64,000 nt of DNA from Diadema setosum (GCF_964275005.1 NC_092702.1:6357830-6421829); one strand, 5' to 3'. Positions 23,653 through 33,735 are shown, counted from the stretch's first letter. Numbers and translations are program-made. The notes: generated by a model not told the origin, from the sequence alone.

Positions 23653-25941
23653 GGGGGGGGCATTGAAACCTGGCCTTTGACCCTTAACCTTTGACCTTTG
23701 ACCTTCTGGCTGGAAATTTCCCGCAGAATCTCCATTAGGTAATACATGTATTAAGTTTTGAAACTAATAATGCAAGCATTGCATATACTAGTATATGAGG
23801 GAAATAGTAAAATTTAAAGGGGTTGACCTTGACCTTTGACCCTTGACTATTGACCCATGACCCCTAAATTCCCTAGATAATCCCTGCCAGACAGTACATG
23901 CATATGTACCAAGTTCCACAAAGATACATTGAACCATTTGCGAGAAAAGTAATATTGCAACATTTTCACCTAACCTTTGACCTTTTGACCTTTGACCTTA
24001 TGACATGAAACTCTCTCTGGAGAATCTTTACGCAGTAGTACATGTCCACACCAAGTTTCAAGAAAATACCTTCGGGCATTGCATAGATATGGGGGAAATT
24101 GCGACATTTGTAGCATTTGACCTTGACCTTTTGACCTTTGACCTCTTGCCAATGTCACTAAAATCTACTCAACTAATTGTCCCATCATACATCATCCTTG
24201 GACCAAGTTTGGTGAAAGCTGCTTCATCCAGTTTTGAGTTATCACGTAAACGGATAAATTTTAGGATTTGACCTTGATCTTTGACCTTTGACCTCTGTCC
24301 GATTTCACTGAAAAACTAATCAAGTAATTGTCCCATCATACATCATCCTCCAACAAAGTTTGGTGAAATTTGCTCCATCCAGTCTTGAGTTATTGCGTAA
24401 ACAGATACAATTTCATGATTTGACCTTGACCTTTGACCTTTGACCTTTAGCCAATTTCACCCAAAATCTAATCAAATAATTGCCCCATCATACTTCATAC
24501 TTGGACCAAGTTTGGTAAAATTCCAGTAAATATTACTCAAGTTATCGCGTAAACGAAAGCGGACGGACGGACATACGGACGTACGGACAACCCGAAAACA
24601 TAATGCCTCCGGCACCACTTCGTGGCGGAGGCATAAAAAAAAAATATGTAAGAGCGGTGAGTTAGCTCAGTAGGTAGTGCATCTGCCTCAAAATCTGAAG
24701 GACCCTGGTTCGATTCCCAGGTCACACTGAACACTGTTGTCTGTAATCGTACCATCCCCTCTTGGTACTAGTAAGACGTAAAATACTCTGTTCCTCAGAT
24801 AGGACATAAAATGAAAGTCCCCTGTGTGAGAAAGTTGCAAGTGATGCGCATAAAAGATAAAAGATCCCACTTTTTAATCATCACAAAGAACAGGGTGTTT
24901 AACCCAATGAAGTAGCCTGCCTTACATCCAACTGGACCCACTGAAAGACCAGCTACAGTGGACTCCCATTATAACGTAGTCCTCGGGACCCACAGTTTTC
25001 TTTCGTTATAAGGAAATTTTGTTATAACCGAACAAATAAACAATAGAAAACATACATTGTAGAGCTGATACTTTTGCGACCTGGAATTTTATTTTGCTGC
25101 AAGCGGAATTTTGTTATAACCGTGTTCGTTACAACAGGAGTGCACTGTCATTGTAACTGAATATGGACTATCCAGCCATCTCCTCAGATGGAAATGACAC
25201 AAATGAACAAACAACTACAAGTCTAACAGTTATCGAGGGTAAGTTCAGTAAGCTTTGTGGAGCTGAGCCATCTTCTCCAGGCTTGACAAAAAACCTGTGT
25301 CCTGAATGGGAAACTGTTGTGAAAATAAGGGAATAAATTCTATTACAATCAGATCGAGAGCACCACGAAAAATACCATGTCAACTGATGCTACTCTTAAT
25401 CATTTTGATCATGACGTTTGTTGTTGCTATTTGCTGAAGAGCTCATGTGCAGATGACATAAAAAAACAAAAATAAAATCACTTATCTGCAGTAATTCCAT
25501 TGGTGGACTTAGTTTTGGCATCATGCAAAGAAATTTCATAACTTGGTAGCAAGCAAATCAAGCTGTGTATAGACAACTCAAACATTTCATGAGGAAAATT
25601 TCAGCCGACACAAATCAAAACAAAAGAGCATTTGTTGTCATTGCTGACTTGATGCTGTTGATATACAATGTAGATGTTGTTGTCATCATCATATTATAAG
25701 GTTTAGTCATTTTCTGTACCGGTAGTTTAATTGCATTACTCTGAAAATTATGTGAAACTACTGACTTGTATAGGTGGAGTAAGTCCTTGGCATCGTCAAG
25801 CTGCTTGTTGGTGCACAGGGCTAGGCGACAGTCAGTGATACTGAAGAAATGCTTCAAACGTCCCATGAAGGTGCTCTGGTCCCATCGTGGCAGGCTGAGA
25901 TCCAGACGAGGCTTTGTGGTATCTACAACCGTCGATTCCAT
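11116..25941 (-). CDS. SFXN2: Sideroflexin-2-like mitochondrial carrier (complete, 9 coding exons)
   Basis: Nine exons on the minus strand join in frame to a 327-residue protein: 25941-25766, 23064-22894, 21777-21679, 18913-18838, 17854-17708, 16995-16929, 13116-13017, 12367-12320 and 11215-11116. Sideroflexins are multipass carriers of the inner mitochondrial membrane. SFXN1 moves serine, while SFXN2 is linked to iron and haem homeostasis. Visible family marks are [11 protein letters not shown] near residue 19, HPDSGE at 84-89, [12 protein letters not shown] just after it, [44 protein letters not shown] and the C-terminal YYNKGL. The GRMSFQ(V/L)PGGM and NYTNRNAAS wording fits SFXN2 better than SFXN1/3. 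Length is close to vertebrate SFXN2 (about 322). The start at 25,941 gives the expected N-terminus. No break is seen in the coding exons. Introns carry many MITEs, a LINE tail, an LTR fossil and a SINE. Confidence 0.95.
11550..12140. mobile_element. Foldback MITE, family B, in an SFXN2 intron
   Basis: The left arm contains 'atgtggattcaatg', 'agtttgagggaaatctgac' and a 'gatatgaagaaaatgtaaag' inner part. The right arm returns through 'cttctttttatattgttcc', 'cttatccagcaatgatgg' and 'gattttcctcaaatttaag', ending in 'tttggggtaaat'. Both TTAA termini are eroded, so the ends are approximate. Confidence 0.6.
12320..12367 (-). CDS. SFXN2: SFXN2 coding exon 8 (48 bp)
   Basis: Acceptor TCCACAG|C, donor AG|GTAAGA. 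Encodes [15 protein letters not shown], the last membrane segment and the invariant FPQK. The exon is too short to show as an open frame by itself. Confidence 0.93.
13017..13116 (-). CDS. SFXN2: SFXN2 coding exon 7
   Basis: Acceptor CTCATAG|G, donor TT|GTAAGT. Encodes [19 protein letters not shown] and [13 protein letters not shown], aligning with the human LLPVIMERLEK...LHAPLQV block. Confidence 0.94.
13229..13600. other. GC-richer unclassified insert with AATAAA
   Basis: Compared with the flanks this stretch is GC-rich (ggggggtgtg, gaccccgcggccc). It has an AATAAA at 13,546-13,551 preceded by a TATATACA at about 13,444, a layout reminiscent of a terminal repeat. No paired copy or target duplication was found. 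No conserved protein is visible, and the 116-residue minus-strand open frame has no family features. Confidence 0.25.
13746..14150 (-). mobile_element. LINE 3' end with ORF2 C-terminus and (ATT)n tail
   Basis: Read on the minus strand, 14,147-14,022 encodes [20 protein letters not shown] then [20 protein letters not shown], ending in a stop. This is the characteristic LW-N-LP...FK..LKT.LF C-terminus of CR1/L2-group LINE proteins. It is followed by a 3' UTR with GCGCTATACAAGTAGCC and then an (ATT)n tail. The insert is 5'-truncated and lies in an SFXN2 intron. Confidence 0.75.
13748..13802. repeat. (AAT)n microsatellite
   Basis: Uninterrupted AAT/ATT triplets for about 55 bp. They form the 3' tail of the adjoining LINE fragment. 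Confidence 0.95.
16929..16995 (-). CDS. SFXN2: SFXN2 coding exon 6
   Basis: Acceptor GAGCAG|A, donor T|GTAAGT. Encodes [20 protein letters not shown] and GM, matching the (S/T)(K/Q)VV(I/F)SRI...APGM block of sideroflexins. Confidence 0.94.
17521..17555. repeat. Poly-A tract
   Basis: A run of about 25 A in an SFXN2 intron, next to 'ggttaaaaaaa'. It may be the tail of an unrecognised retroposed fragment. Confidence 0.5.
17708..17854 (-). CDS. SFXN2: SFXN2 coding exon 5
   Basis: Acceptor TTCCAG|A, donor AAG|GTCAGC. Encodes [20 protein letters not shown] and [14 protein letters not shown], ending NGNEVGRSK. The donor GTCAGC is weaker than the usual GTAAGT, and it overlaps a perfect AGGTCAAAGGTCA on the minus strand (17,704-17,716). 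Confidence 0.95.
17951..18177. mobile_element. TIR element, family C
   Basis: The left end reads TACTGTATAAGCTGCTATTT. The right end is its inverse, ending AATAACAGCATACACAGTA. Internal CGCGAAAA and 'acacgcaaaaatg' motifs recur in the other copies. About 227 bp with no open frame. TA at both edges would fit a TA target duplication as in Tc1/mariner-like elements, but this is not proven. Confidence 0.75.
18838..18913 (-). CDS. SFXN2: SFXN2 coding exon 4
   Basis: Acceptor ACCAG|A, donor AAA|GTAAGT. Encodes [20 protein letters not shown] followed by NALTK, a membrane segment rich in Ala, Thr and Gly. Confidence 0.94.
19341..19363. promoter_or_regulatory. Heat-shock-element-like motif
   Basis: ATTCCAGAATATTCTGGGAA is made of four consecutive 5-bp units (nTTCn nGAAn nTTCn nGGAn), the alternating pattern bound by HSF. 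It lies about 210 bp upstream of a 'catataagcc' TATA-like box at about 19,568. Whether it serves any promoter is unknown. Confidence 0.4.
19795..20261 (+). mobile_element. Solo-LTR-like fossil (Gypsy-like)
   Basis: The segment begins TGTTACG and ends CGTAACA, inverted terminal motifs of the TG...CA type. It carries a TATAAA-like box near 19,837 and an AATAAA near 20,190, the order expected inside a long terminal repeat. No internal coding region or second LTR is present, so it appears to be a solo copy. A clear target duplication was not found, and related sequence may extend upstream to about 19,335. Likely old. Family call is tentative. Confidence 0.5.
20722..21259. mobile_element. Foldback MITE, family B, best copy (538 bp)
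   Basis: TTAAAGGGAAGGTAAACCC at the left mirrors GGGTTTGCGTTCCCTTTAA at the right, with TTAA at both edges (20,722-20,725 and 21,256-21,259). The arms are nearly full-length inverted repeats, for example 'ggaaccgctggatgaaaag' against 'ctcctcatctcgggttcc'. The transcript would fold into one long hairpin. It lies in SFXN2 intron 3. Confidence 0.85.
21679..21777 (-). CDS. SFXN2: SFXN2 coding exon 3
   Basis: Acceptor TTTCAG|G, donor AG|GTACAG. Encodes [20 protein letters not shown] followed by [12 protein letters not shown], the best conserved sideroflexin core. Confidence 0.95.
21937..22327. mobile_element. Foldback MITE, family A, in SFXN2 intron 2
   Basis: Begins TTAAAGGGGCTGTACAG and ends CTGTACACACCCTTTAA, with TTAA at both edges. 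Internal arms 'ttatttgatgaaaaattgg' and 'ttttcaccaaataaac' mirror each other. It shares end sequence and length with the copies at 7.9 and 47.9 kb. Confidence 0.85.
22894..23064 (-). CDS. SFXN2: SFXN2 coding exon 2
   Basis: Acceptor ACCCAG|G, donor AG|GTACTG. Encodes [17 protein letters not shown], the HPDSGE motif and [20 protein letters not shown], the start of the first membrane segment. The G of the acceptor side completes a lysine codon with exon 1. Confidence 0.95.
23351..24636. mobile_element. Non-autonomous element with internal ~150-bp tandem units
   Basis: The left edge, around GCGACTGATGCCTCCGCC, is mirrored at the right edge by GGCGGAGGCATAA. Next to the right edge are 'cggacggacggacatacgg' and 'cataatgcctccgg'. 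The interior holds six degenerate units of about 150 bp. Each carries TGACCT repeats followed by a 'caaatttcac...catcatacatcatcc...ccaagtttggtgaaa...gttatcgcgtaaacg' type body. There is no transposase; minus-strand frames give only KGQ-rich translation of the repeats. Sits in SFXN2 intron 1. Confidence 0.7.
23692..24446. promoter_or_regulatory. Array of DR1 nuclear-receptor-type sites
   Basis: TGACCTTTGACCT, the inverse of AGGTCAAAGGTCA, occurs perfectly at 23,692, 23,986, 24,132, 24,282, 24,427 and 24,434, with a one-mismatch form at 23,830. DR1 is the known site for HNF4, COUP-TF and RXR heterodimers. The blocks are spaced 138-156 bp apart. Function here is inference from the motif only. 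Confidence 0.6.
24653..24955 (+). mobile_element. tRNA-derived SINE
   Basis: A tRNA-like head carries box A TAGCTCAGTAGG (24,663-24,674) and box B GGTTCGATTCC (24,707-24,717), 32 bp apart, with 'ctgcctcaaaatctgaag' in the anticodon region. The body contains 'gtcccctgtgtgagaaag' and 'gcataaaagataaaagatcc'. It lies directly after the TGACCT element and directly before a family D MITE. Confidence 0.8.
24956..25147. mobile_element. MITE, family D (CAGTGGACTCC ends)
   Basis: The left end CAGTGGACTCCCATTATAAC is mirrored by GTTACAACAGGAGTGCACTG at the right. Internal GTTATAACCG motifs occur near both ends. About 192 bp, non-coding, in SFXN2 intron 1. A second copy lies at 54.6 kb. Confidence 0.75.
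25766..25941 (-). CDS. SFXN2: SFXN2 coding exon 1
   Basis: Encodes residues 1-58 plus two bases of codon 59. It holds the family N-terminal signature [20 protein letters not shown]. The donor is AA|GTCAGT. No mitochondrial presequence is obvious, which is normal for sideroflexins. Confidence 0.93.
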
Positions 25942-26940
25942 GGCGGTGTGATCCTGACTAGTTATTAGATCTAGAGTCTGTAGTATTTTAAAAATGTAAA
26001 AATTGGAGTAGTTGAGAAAGAAGAATTAGATACTAGTTCCTAATAGACTGTTAGATGAGGGTTGTTGTGTGTAGGTGATTTATTTGATCGAGGATCCCGA
26101 CAGGAATAACCGTCATAAGTCACATATTTTCCCACCACAGAATATCTTACTCCAGAATCTACTGCCTACACAGGAAGATTATGGCCAGATTTAGCCCGAC
26201 CAGACGCTGTGCTATTTTATACAGCGACTGGGCTGTGTATAGTTAGGCCAGATTATGAGATAAATTTTCATGAAGCTTGCAGTGCAGTGACCAGGCCCCA
26301 GCGCGCGCTGTAACCAGTAAATCGCTGGTGCGGTTACAACCAAACAAATGAAGCCGTGGCGTTACAATTTGACATAAAGTAAAGGTCAGGTTCTTATCAA
26401 ACAACAACAAAATCACGCATTCCTGCTTGTGTTGCACTTGGCTGAACTACACTAAAATCTCGACAATCACTAAGATAAGAACTAAGTGTTGAGGTAGGTT
26501 GACAGACAGAGTGAACAAGTCCGAGACTGCGAGACGGACAGCGCAAACCCATCGACTCACCAGCCGGCCCGATAGGGGCTTGGCGAGATCAAAGCACCGC
26601 TCACAGAATGACCAGCGATATGATGAGTTGCAATACTTTCCCTCGCTGGAGTCAGACTCTCGATACGAATGCCACCTACTCTGCTAGAAATGACACAACA
26701 GCTCGAATACATTAAAAAAAAAAAATCAAAGACTTACAGCTCAGAAATTGCCTGTTTTTCTGCAAAATCCACACTGCCCCAGCGCTTGCATATGACGTGT
26801 GTCACACCTCCCTGTACACACAGCACGACCACCACGCCACCAGCGCGAAGCGCACTACAGTACGTACGATACACACCATACACAATCAACGTCGACGTTG
26901 TGCCCGTTTACAGGTACGCACAACGCACCCAGAGGCGCAC
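25942..26940 (-). promoter_or_regulatory. 5' flank and probable promoter of SFXN2
   Basis: This lies directly upstream of the SFXN2 start codon. CpG density rises at 26,290-26,340 (cagcgcgcgctg) and 26,520-26,600. No TATA box in a convincing position was seen, as is common for mitochondrial housekeeping genes. The transcription start and any upstream untranslated exon cannot be fixed from sequence. Confidence 0.4.
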
Positions 26941-27055
26941 GTAGTGCGCCAAGAGGGTGGTCTACTCTCGCGATTTTTGCGTAGTACGCTCATGGGCAGG
27001 TTCCGCCGCCATTTTAGGAAGCAAAGAGAGCGATGGCGGGCGTATAGTTACGTGA
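26941..27055 (+). repeat. Left copy of a 115-bp inverted repeat pair
   Basis: It matches the reverse complement of 29,252-29,374 along its length. Shared blocks include TGCGCCAAGA, GGTCTACTCTC, GTAGTACGC, AGGAAGCAAA and GCGTATA...ACGTGAC. It includes GCCGCCATTTT (27,004-27,014), a YY1-type motif. The pair could be the ends of a 2.4-kb element or duplicated promoter-like DNA. Confidence 0.6.
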
Positions 27056-27301
27056 CTATCTGGAGAGGTAGCTGTCTTCCTTTCATATTCTCCTTTTTAT
27101 GGAGACATACATGGCAAAAGAAGTAACACTTGACCTCATTTCGACATTTAGAAGTATCATTCCCTTCAAAAACGAAACATAAATGAAGAAATTCCCTTTA
27201 TTATCCAATCTGTATAGTCCCTCAAAATTCGAGCCAACTAATGACGTATTTATAAACATGGTGTTTGATTATGCATGTCAATGAGATTGTTCACAGCTTC
27301 A

Positions 27302-27302
27302 G

Positions 27303-27344
<42 letters not shown>

Positions 27345-27345
27345 T
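27302..27345. repeat. (CT)n microsatellite after a C-tract
   Basis: About ten C followed by about fifteen CT dinucleotides, with one CA interruption near the end. Confidence 0.95.
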
Positions 27346-27479
27346 CAACGCCCTATAACAACCAATAGAAATCATTGCAGGTGGTCAACAAAATTATCAT
27401 TTCACGGTCACAGAAAAGCTGCAGAACACTTATTTCTTCTTATATAGGGTTATCTGTATTTTCTATTTATTTATTTTTT

Positions 27480-27745
27480 GGTGGGGGTACCGTGGATCGG
27501 GTAAAGTAGACCTCTAGATACGGTGAGCTTTTCACTGTGTTGGCACTTTTAACATTTATGAATTGTATGTCTCTGTTTTTGTCCTGATCATATATCATAA
27601 ACATGAAAATGTTATTCTTGGGTCGCTGTATAGGCCCTAGGATATTTTCAACGACACGCATGTAAAATTTCACATATTTTTGTACATTTTGTTGAAAAAA
27701 AAAATGAAAGTAAAGTTTGAATTTGAATTTGAACTAGAATTAACA
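27480..27745 (+). mobile_element. Probable LINE 3' end with (TTTGAAT)n tail
   Basis: AT-rich 3'-UTR-like sequence ends in 'gtaaagtttgaatttgaattt', a short heptamer repeat typical of CR1/L2-group insertions. No coding part remains, so the left boundary is a guess. Confidence 0.4.
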
Positions 27746-28031
27746 TGCATGGACCAAACGGATGAAGGGTATTATGTTTCGTATATATGTATTGTTTAAT
27801 ATGATGCGCGAATTTGGACAGAACAGCCCTTTTGGTTGAATCATAATGCCATCCTGAAGTAAATGAAACGAAATGAAAATAATGAAATGAAAGTGTATAA
27901 TTATCAACATTCTTCTTCTTATCTTATTTAATAGTGATTTTGTCGCCGTCAGCTTATATTTTCACATTACTGATCCCCACCTATGAAAACAACGTCTCTT
28001 GTTCTTGCCCTATATTCCTGAGTATTGTGAC

Positions 28032-29251
<1,220 letters not shown>

Positions 29252-29374
29252 GGTCACGTTATACGCTCGCGGTAACCCACGGTTTGCTTCCTCTAATGGC
29301 CGCCGTTCGGCTCCATGGCGTACTACACCTGTTTACGTGTAAAATCGTGAGAGTAGACCATCTTGGCGCACTTA
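29252..29374 (-). repeat. Right copy of the inverted repeat pair
   Basis: Inverse of 26,941-27,055, with roughly three-quarters of bases alike by eye. Both copies are CpG-rich against AT-rich surroundings. Confidence 0.6.
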
Positions 29375-30014
29375 TACGCTCTCTGCGCTCTCTGCCATAC
29401 ACAAAGAGATAAAACCTCACACGATGGTTCAAACCAAAGATAATGCATTATAATTACGCTAATTAATGTCTTATCTTATGTCCAAATTGCTTCAAATTTG
29501 GACAGTAAGTAGCTGATATGATAGGCAATCATTGGAACTAAGTACTTAAAAGAACATTGAGTATCTTTAAAGTCACATACATTTTGAAACAAAGGGAATA
29601 GCCAAGCAATATCAATTAATTATTAAATATTAATTAAAAATACTTCTCATGAAGGTATCAACAAATGGCTGATTCATTGTGTCGAGCGTCTCATATTTAT
29701 CATACAACCATAATATGAGACAAATTGAACTATCCAACAGCATGTTATCACAGAAAAGGAAATTCCTTTTGTTTTTCTTTATTTTGTGACCCATGACCTT
29801 GATCAAATGTAGTAATGTATAATTTTTAACTTACCTTCTCTAAATAGACCAACATTATTGTTTTAAAAAGACTTCTGAATTAAGTTCAAAATATACAAAT
29901 TCATTCTCAGGCAGTATGTTTAGCCTTACTGATAAGGAACAGGAAAGTGCGCGCTAATCCTGTACAAAACAAATGGACAGCGCGCGGTCCTCATGCGTAT
30001 TACGCACATCACCT
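29375..30014. other. Non-coding, nothing recognised
   Basis: AT-rich, with no conserved frame, TIR or tRNA-like motif. It ends at the LINE 3' terminus. Confidence 0.4.
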
Positions 30015-30290
30015 GAGATGAAAGTTGAAAGTTGAAAGTTTATTTACTCACAACCCAAACTCTGGGTATCGGAGTCCAATGAAAAACATATAGCACATTC
30101 TAATATCAATAAATAATAATTGCAAATAACTCTGAAAAGTGTACAAAACAACTATAACAAAAAAAAAAATAAGAATGAAATGCGATTGATGAAAAGAAAA
30201 AAACATGTACAGAAATATACAATTATATATACACGATATATGGTGAAAAAAAACAACCAAAACAAAACAAAGAAAGGGAAATATGACGAA

Positions 30291-30322
<32 letters not shown>

Positions 30323-31890
30323 AGGGATATGGAGGTAAAGAGGGAGAGTGAGAAGGACACAAGACTGGTGAATTAACAATAGATATACGAGTGACTTTTG
30401 GTTCAGGAAAAAAAATAGAAACAGAAAAAAGAAAAACGCAAAGACATACGGAAATGAATTCATACGCTAAGTGAACAAGAATAAAGGAAATATGGAGACG
30501 GGAACGAGAAGAAGAAGAAGTAGAGAGATGGAAGAAAAAAAGGAGGAGAGAGTGAAAAGACAAATAAGTTATATATCAATAGCCTTATTGTAAAGAAGGC
30601 ACAGCCTGTTAAAAAAGGCATGTAGTATTTGCAAAAAGGATAAAAAATACTAATAATCTAAACATGATTGTGTCATTATATGATTACAAAACCAGTTTAA
30701 ACCAAAACATTAACATCCGAAGGGTCACTGTTTTTTGTAATCTATCTTTACCTATTTCTCCGTAAACCATATAATTCGGAGTTCGCTTATGTAATCCAAG
30801 AAGTTCCTTACAATATCTACAAAAGAAAGTTTCAATTTGGGCAAGGTCTTCAAAACCCCAAATTTCACTGCCGTAAAGCAAAATAGGCATGATCAAATGT
30901 TCAAATAGCTCTAGTTTTACGTCGATTGGAAGGAGGAGAGGTAAAATTTTACTTTTCATGGAATACAACGCTCTTTTGGCTTGGGTTACTTGTTTGTTTA
31001 TAGCTTTCTTAAAATCATTATCATAATTGAACGTCGTTCCTAAGTAAACATAATCATCGCAGACACAAATTTTGTCATCTCCGAAAAGAAAGGTAGGAGC
31101 TGTTCTAACTTTTCCACGGGAAAAAATAACTATCTTAGTCTTAGCAGTATACGGTCAGATGCCACAATTGGCAATAATCAAATAAAGCATCAAGAGCTAA
31201 CTGGAGTTCCTCAGCATTTTCAGCCAACACAATCGTATCATCTGCATATAGTAATGTGAATAAATCAACAAACATAATTCACTTCTTCGGTAGAACACGT
31301 TTTATTCATACCTGACGAAAGAGAATCCAGGCCAGGGTATCTCTGAGACAGAAATGATGAAAAATCGTTTAAATACAACGAAAATAATATTGGTGATAAA
31401 TTCTCGCCTTGTTTTACACCTATGTTGCTCTTAAAAAAAAAAAAAAAATCTGATTTAGAATTGTTTAGAAAAAACGCAGGATTTTGACTTTCTATAGATA
31501 TCCTTAACGACCCGGAGTAATTTACCATTAATTCCATGGTCAAACAATTTCAACCACAGTGAAGTCAGTGAAGATCTATCAACCAAATCGAATGCTTTTT
31601 TGTAATCAACAAAAGCTGTATATACACCCTTTTCCTTCTCTGTAAATAAAAATCAAGAATAGCATGTAATGAAAATACATGGACCATAGTTGAATATCCG
31701 CATCTAAAACCAGCTTGTTCCTCTCCTAACAGGCATTGTGATTCTACAAACAAAGTTACTCTATCATTTGATACTGCCGTGAATAGCTTCCCAACACAGC
31801 TCAATAATGTAATACCTCTGTAGTTGATATGAGTCTTTGTCTGAGCTGTACGAGACGCGCTGTCTTTGAAGATGTTGTTGTTTATCAAGC
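30015..31890 (-). mobile_element. 5'-truncated LINE with reverse transcriptase remains
   Basis: On the minus strand the RT blocks appear in order. First is INYRGITLLSCVGKLFTAV (RT block 2), then FVDYKKAFDLVDRSS, the first catalytic Asp region. Next come GVKQGENLSPILFSLYLND and LLYADDTIVLAENAEELQLA with the YADD box. Last is the post-RT part ILLYGSEIWGFEDL and LLGLHKRTPNYMVYGEIGK, ending in a stop. Several frame changes separate the blocks, so it is not functional. The 3' end has a short CTTTCAA repeat at about 30,019-30,040. The sequence fits the CR1/L2/Daphne group; the exact clade was not fixed. The endonuclease part is absent. Confidence 0.88.
30288..30322. repeat. (GA)n low-complexity tract
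   Basis: AG dinucleotides with a few interruptions, within the 3' untranslated part of the LINE copy. Confidence 0.9.
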
Positions 31891-32565
31891 GTCTTTGATT
31901 GTGAGATCATGTTGTTGCCAAATTTTTACCTCCACGAAATAATCCTTATTACTTTCAAATCTCGTTCTTCAAAATAATTCCCTTAATCGAAAAAAAGATA
32001 ATAAAAATACCACGACCTTTGAAAATGAATGATGTTTCTAGGTGTACTGAGTGATACGTAAATACAGCTCTATGGTTTGTACTTAGCTCTCTTTTGTATC
32101 GTCATGTAGGGTAGCCGTTTTGTGTCCATTTTTATCGCGCGCCTTCGTATCTTGTTATCTCTACTATCTTTGGTTCAAACATGGGTACCGCGGTACATCT
32201 GCTAAAGATAGATGCCTGCCTTACTCATGCCAAGTAGAAACATCTACTTGGTTACATATTGAACAATGTAAAAGGTCAGTTAAGTAAAACTGTAGAACTA
32301 ATACATTAAAAACATTTTAATGACAGAGTGCAATATTGTGGGCGAGACGAGAACGAGACATCGCTTGGTGTTTGTCTGAATTGTCATGAGTTACGTGTGT
32401 GTAGTGGATGTGCATATCTAATCTACAAAAAAACTTGTCTTTTGCGTGGAAGATGCAGTAATTAGTTAAGATTTAAAAGCTCTGAAGTAGGATCCTGATG
32501 TTGCCATTTCTTCTCGCTATAGGGTGCAAGTCTAGTCAGCATTTGTAAGTACCCACATAGCAGAC
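31891..32565. other. Non-coding, nothing recognised
   Basis: Lies between the truncated LINE and the ACGT-repeat island. A GGTACCGCGGTACA-like palindromic patch occurs near 32,185-32,197. No coding segment was seen. Confidence 0.4.
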
Positions 32566-33735
32566 TGACGTCGAAAAGACGTCTTAATTTGGTCGCAACT
32601 GGTCAAACTGGTCGCACGTCATAGAATGACCAGAAAATGACGTGATTTCAACGTCTTTTGCAACGTCTATCACGTCATGTTAGGGACCTCCTAATGACGT
32701 AAAGTTTACGTCAGTTCTCCGTCATAATATATGTTTTACCAATTGTTAGTGACGTATTAATGACGTTAGATTTACGTCAATTTTGCGACGTATTTAGCAC
32801 GTCATGAAAACGACGTAATAATTACGTCAAATTTACTTTGTTTTGCGACGAATTCCTGACGTCAGTGAGCGACGTATTAATTAAGTGAAATTTACGTTAG
32901 TTTTGTGACGTACGGTATTTTATGACGTCATATAACCGACGTATAACTGACGTAAAATTTACGTTGCTTTGCAACGTATGACTATATATTAGCGACTAAT
33001 GTAAAGTTCACGTCAGTTTTGCGACGTACTTATGACGTCATATTTTTTAACGTATTACAAACGTAATATTTAAGTCAGTTTGGGACATATTTCTGACGTC
33101 ATATTAACAACGTGTAATTAACGTCAAACTTACATTGCTTTTTGTAATGTTTATCACGTCATATATATACTTAGCGACGTATTCCCCGATAGTAGAGACA
33201 CGTCAGAATGACATCAATATACGTCATTATATGCCGTCTTTTTGACACAAGAAAGAATCAAGGAAGATAGACGTCATTTAGACGTCTCAATCTGACGTCA
33301 AAAATTATATTTCTGCTCAAATGGACATCTAAAAGACGTCATGTTGTGACGTCTTTCTGACGTCTTAGTGGTCATACAAAGACGTCATAAAGACGTGTAG
33401 ATTAATTATTCAAAGGCAAGATCTGACGTCAATAAACACCTTCTTGACGAAATTAAACAAAGTGGACGTCTATATGTCTCAAACTGCCGTCAAAATATCG
33501 TATTTTTGCTCAAATGGAAGTTGTCCAAACGACGTCATATTTGGTGGTCATATAAAGACTTCTTAATACCTTGTAAATTACCTTTTTCAATACAAAATGT
33601 CACGTCGGAATAGTGTCATAAACACGTCGTTTACACGTCAATTCATGCCTTTTCAACGTATATTGGTAAAGAAAACAAGATAGATGTATTAAAGACGCCT
33701 TTTAAAGAAAATGGACGTTATTTTGATGTCATTTA
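32566..33735. repeat. ACGT-centred palindromic repeat island
   Basis: The island is dense in TGACGT/ACGTCA and GACGTC. The left part (about 32,690-33,190) is made of about eight degenerate units of roughly 60 bp. A typical unit has a TGACGTAAA...TTTACGTCA dyad, then TTTTGCGACGTAT, then TGACGTCAT. The right part (about 33,200-33,700) has a longer period of about 180-190 bp, seen from 'tgctcaaatgga' at 33,315 and 33,504 and 'gtggtcata' near 33,368 and 33,544. Edges: 'cccacatagcagactgacg' at the left and 'tgatgtcatttaag' at the right. No open frame. It may be the body of a non-autonomous transposon, but the family was not recognised. Confidence 0.8.
32857..33101. promoter_or_regulatory. Four perfect CRE/ATF palindromes
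   Basis: TGACGTCA at 32,857-32,864, 32,923-32,930, 33,033-33,040 and 33,094-33,101. They are spaced by one or two repeat units. This octamer is the known CREB/ATF site. Activity here is unproven. Confidence 0.55.

Noticed and set aside
24653-24735. A real tRNA gene
   Set aside because: Boxes A and B are good, but the ends do not pair into a clean acceptor stem and a typical SINE body follows, so I call it a SINE.
30048-30563. A 171-residue minus-strand open frame with Phe/Ser/Leu-rich sequence
   Set aside because: It is the translation of GA-rich, A-rich 3' untranslated sequence of the LINE, not a membrane protein.
32566-33735. CRISPR-like array
   Set aside because: Repeats are degenerate, palindromic and contiguous without unique spacers, and the genome is animal.
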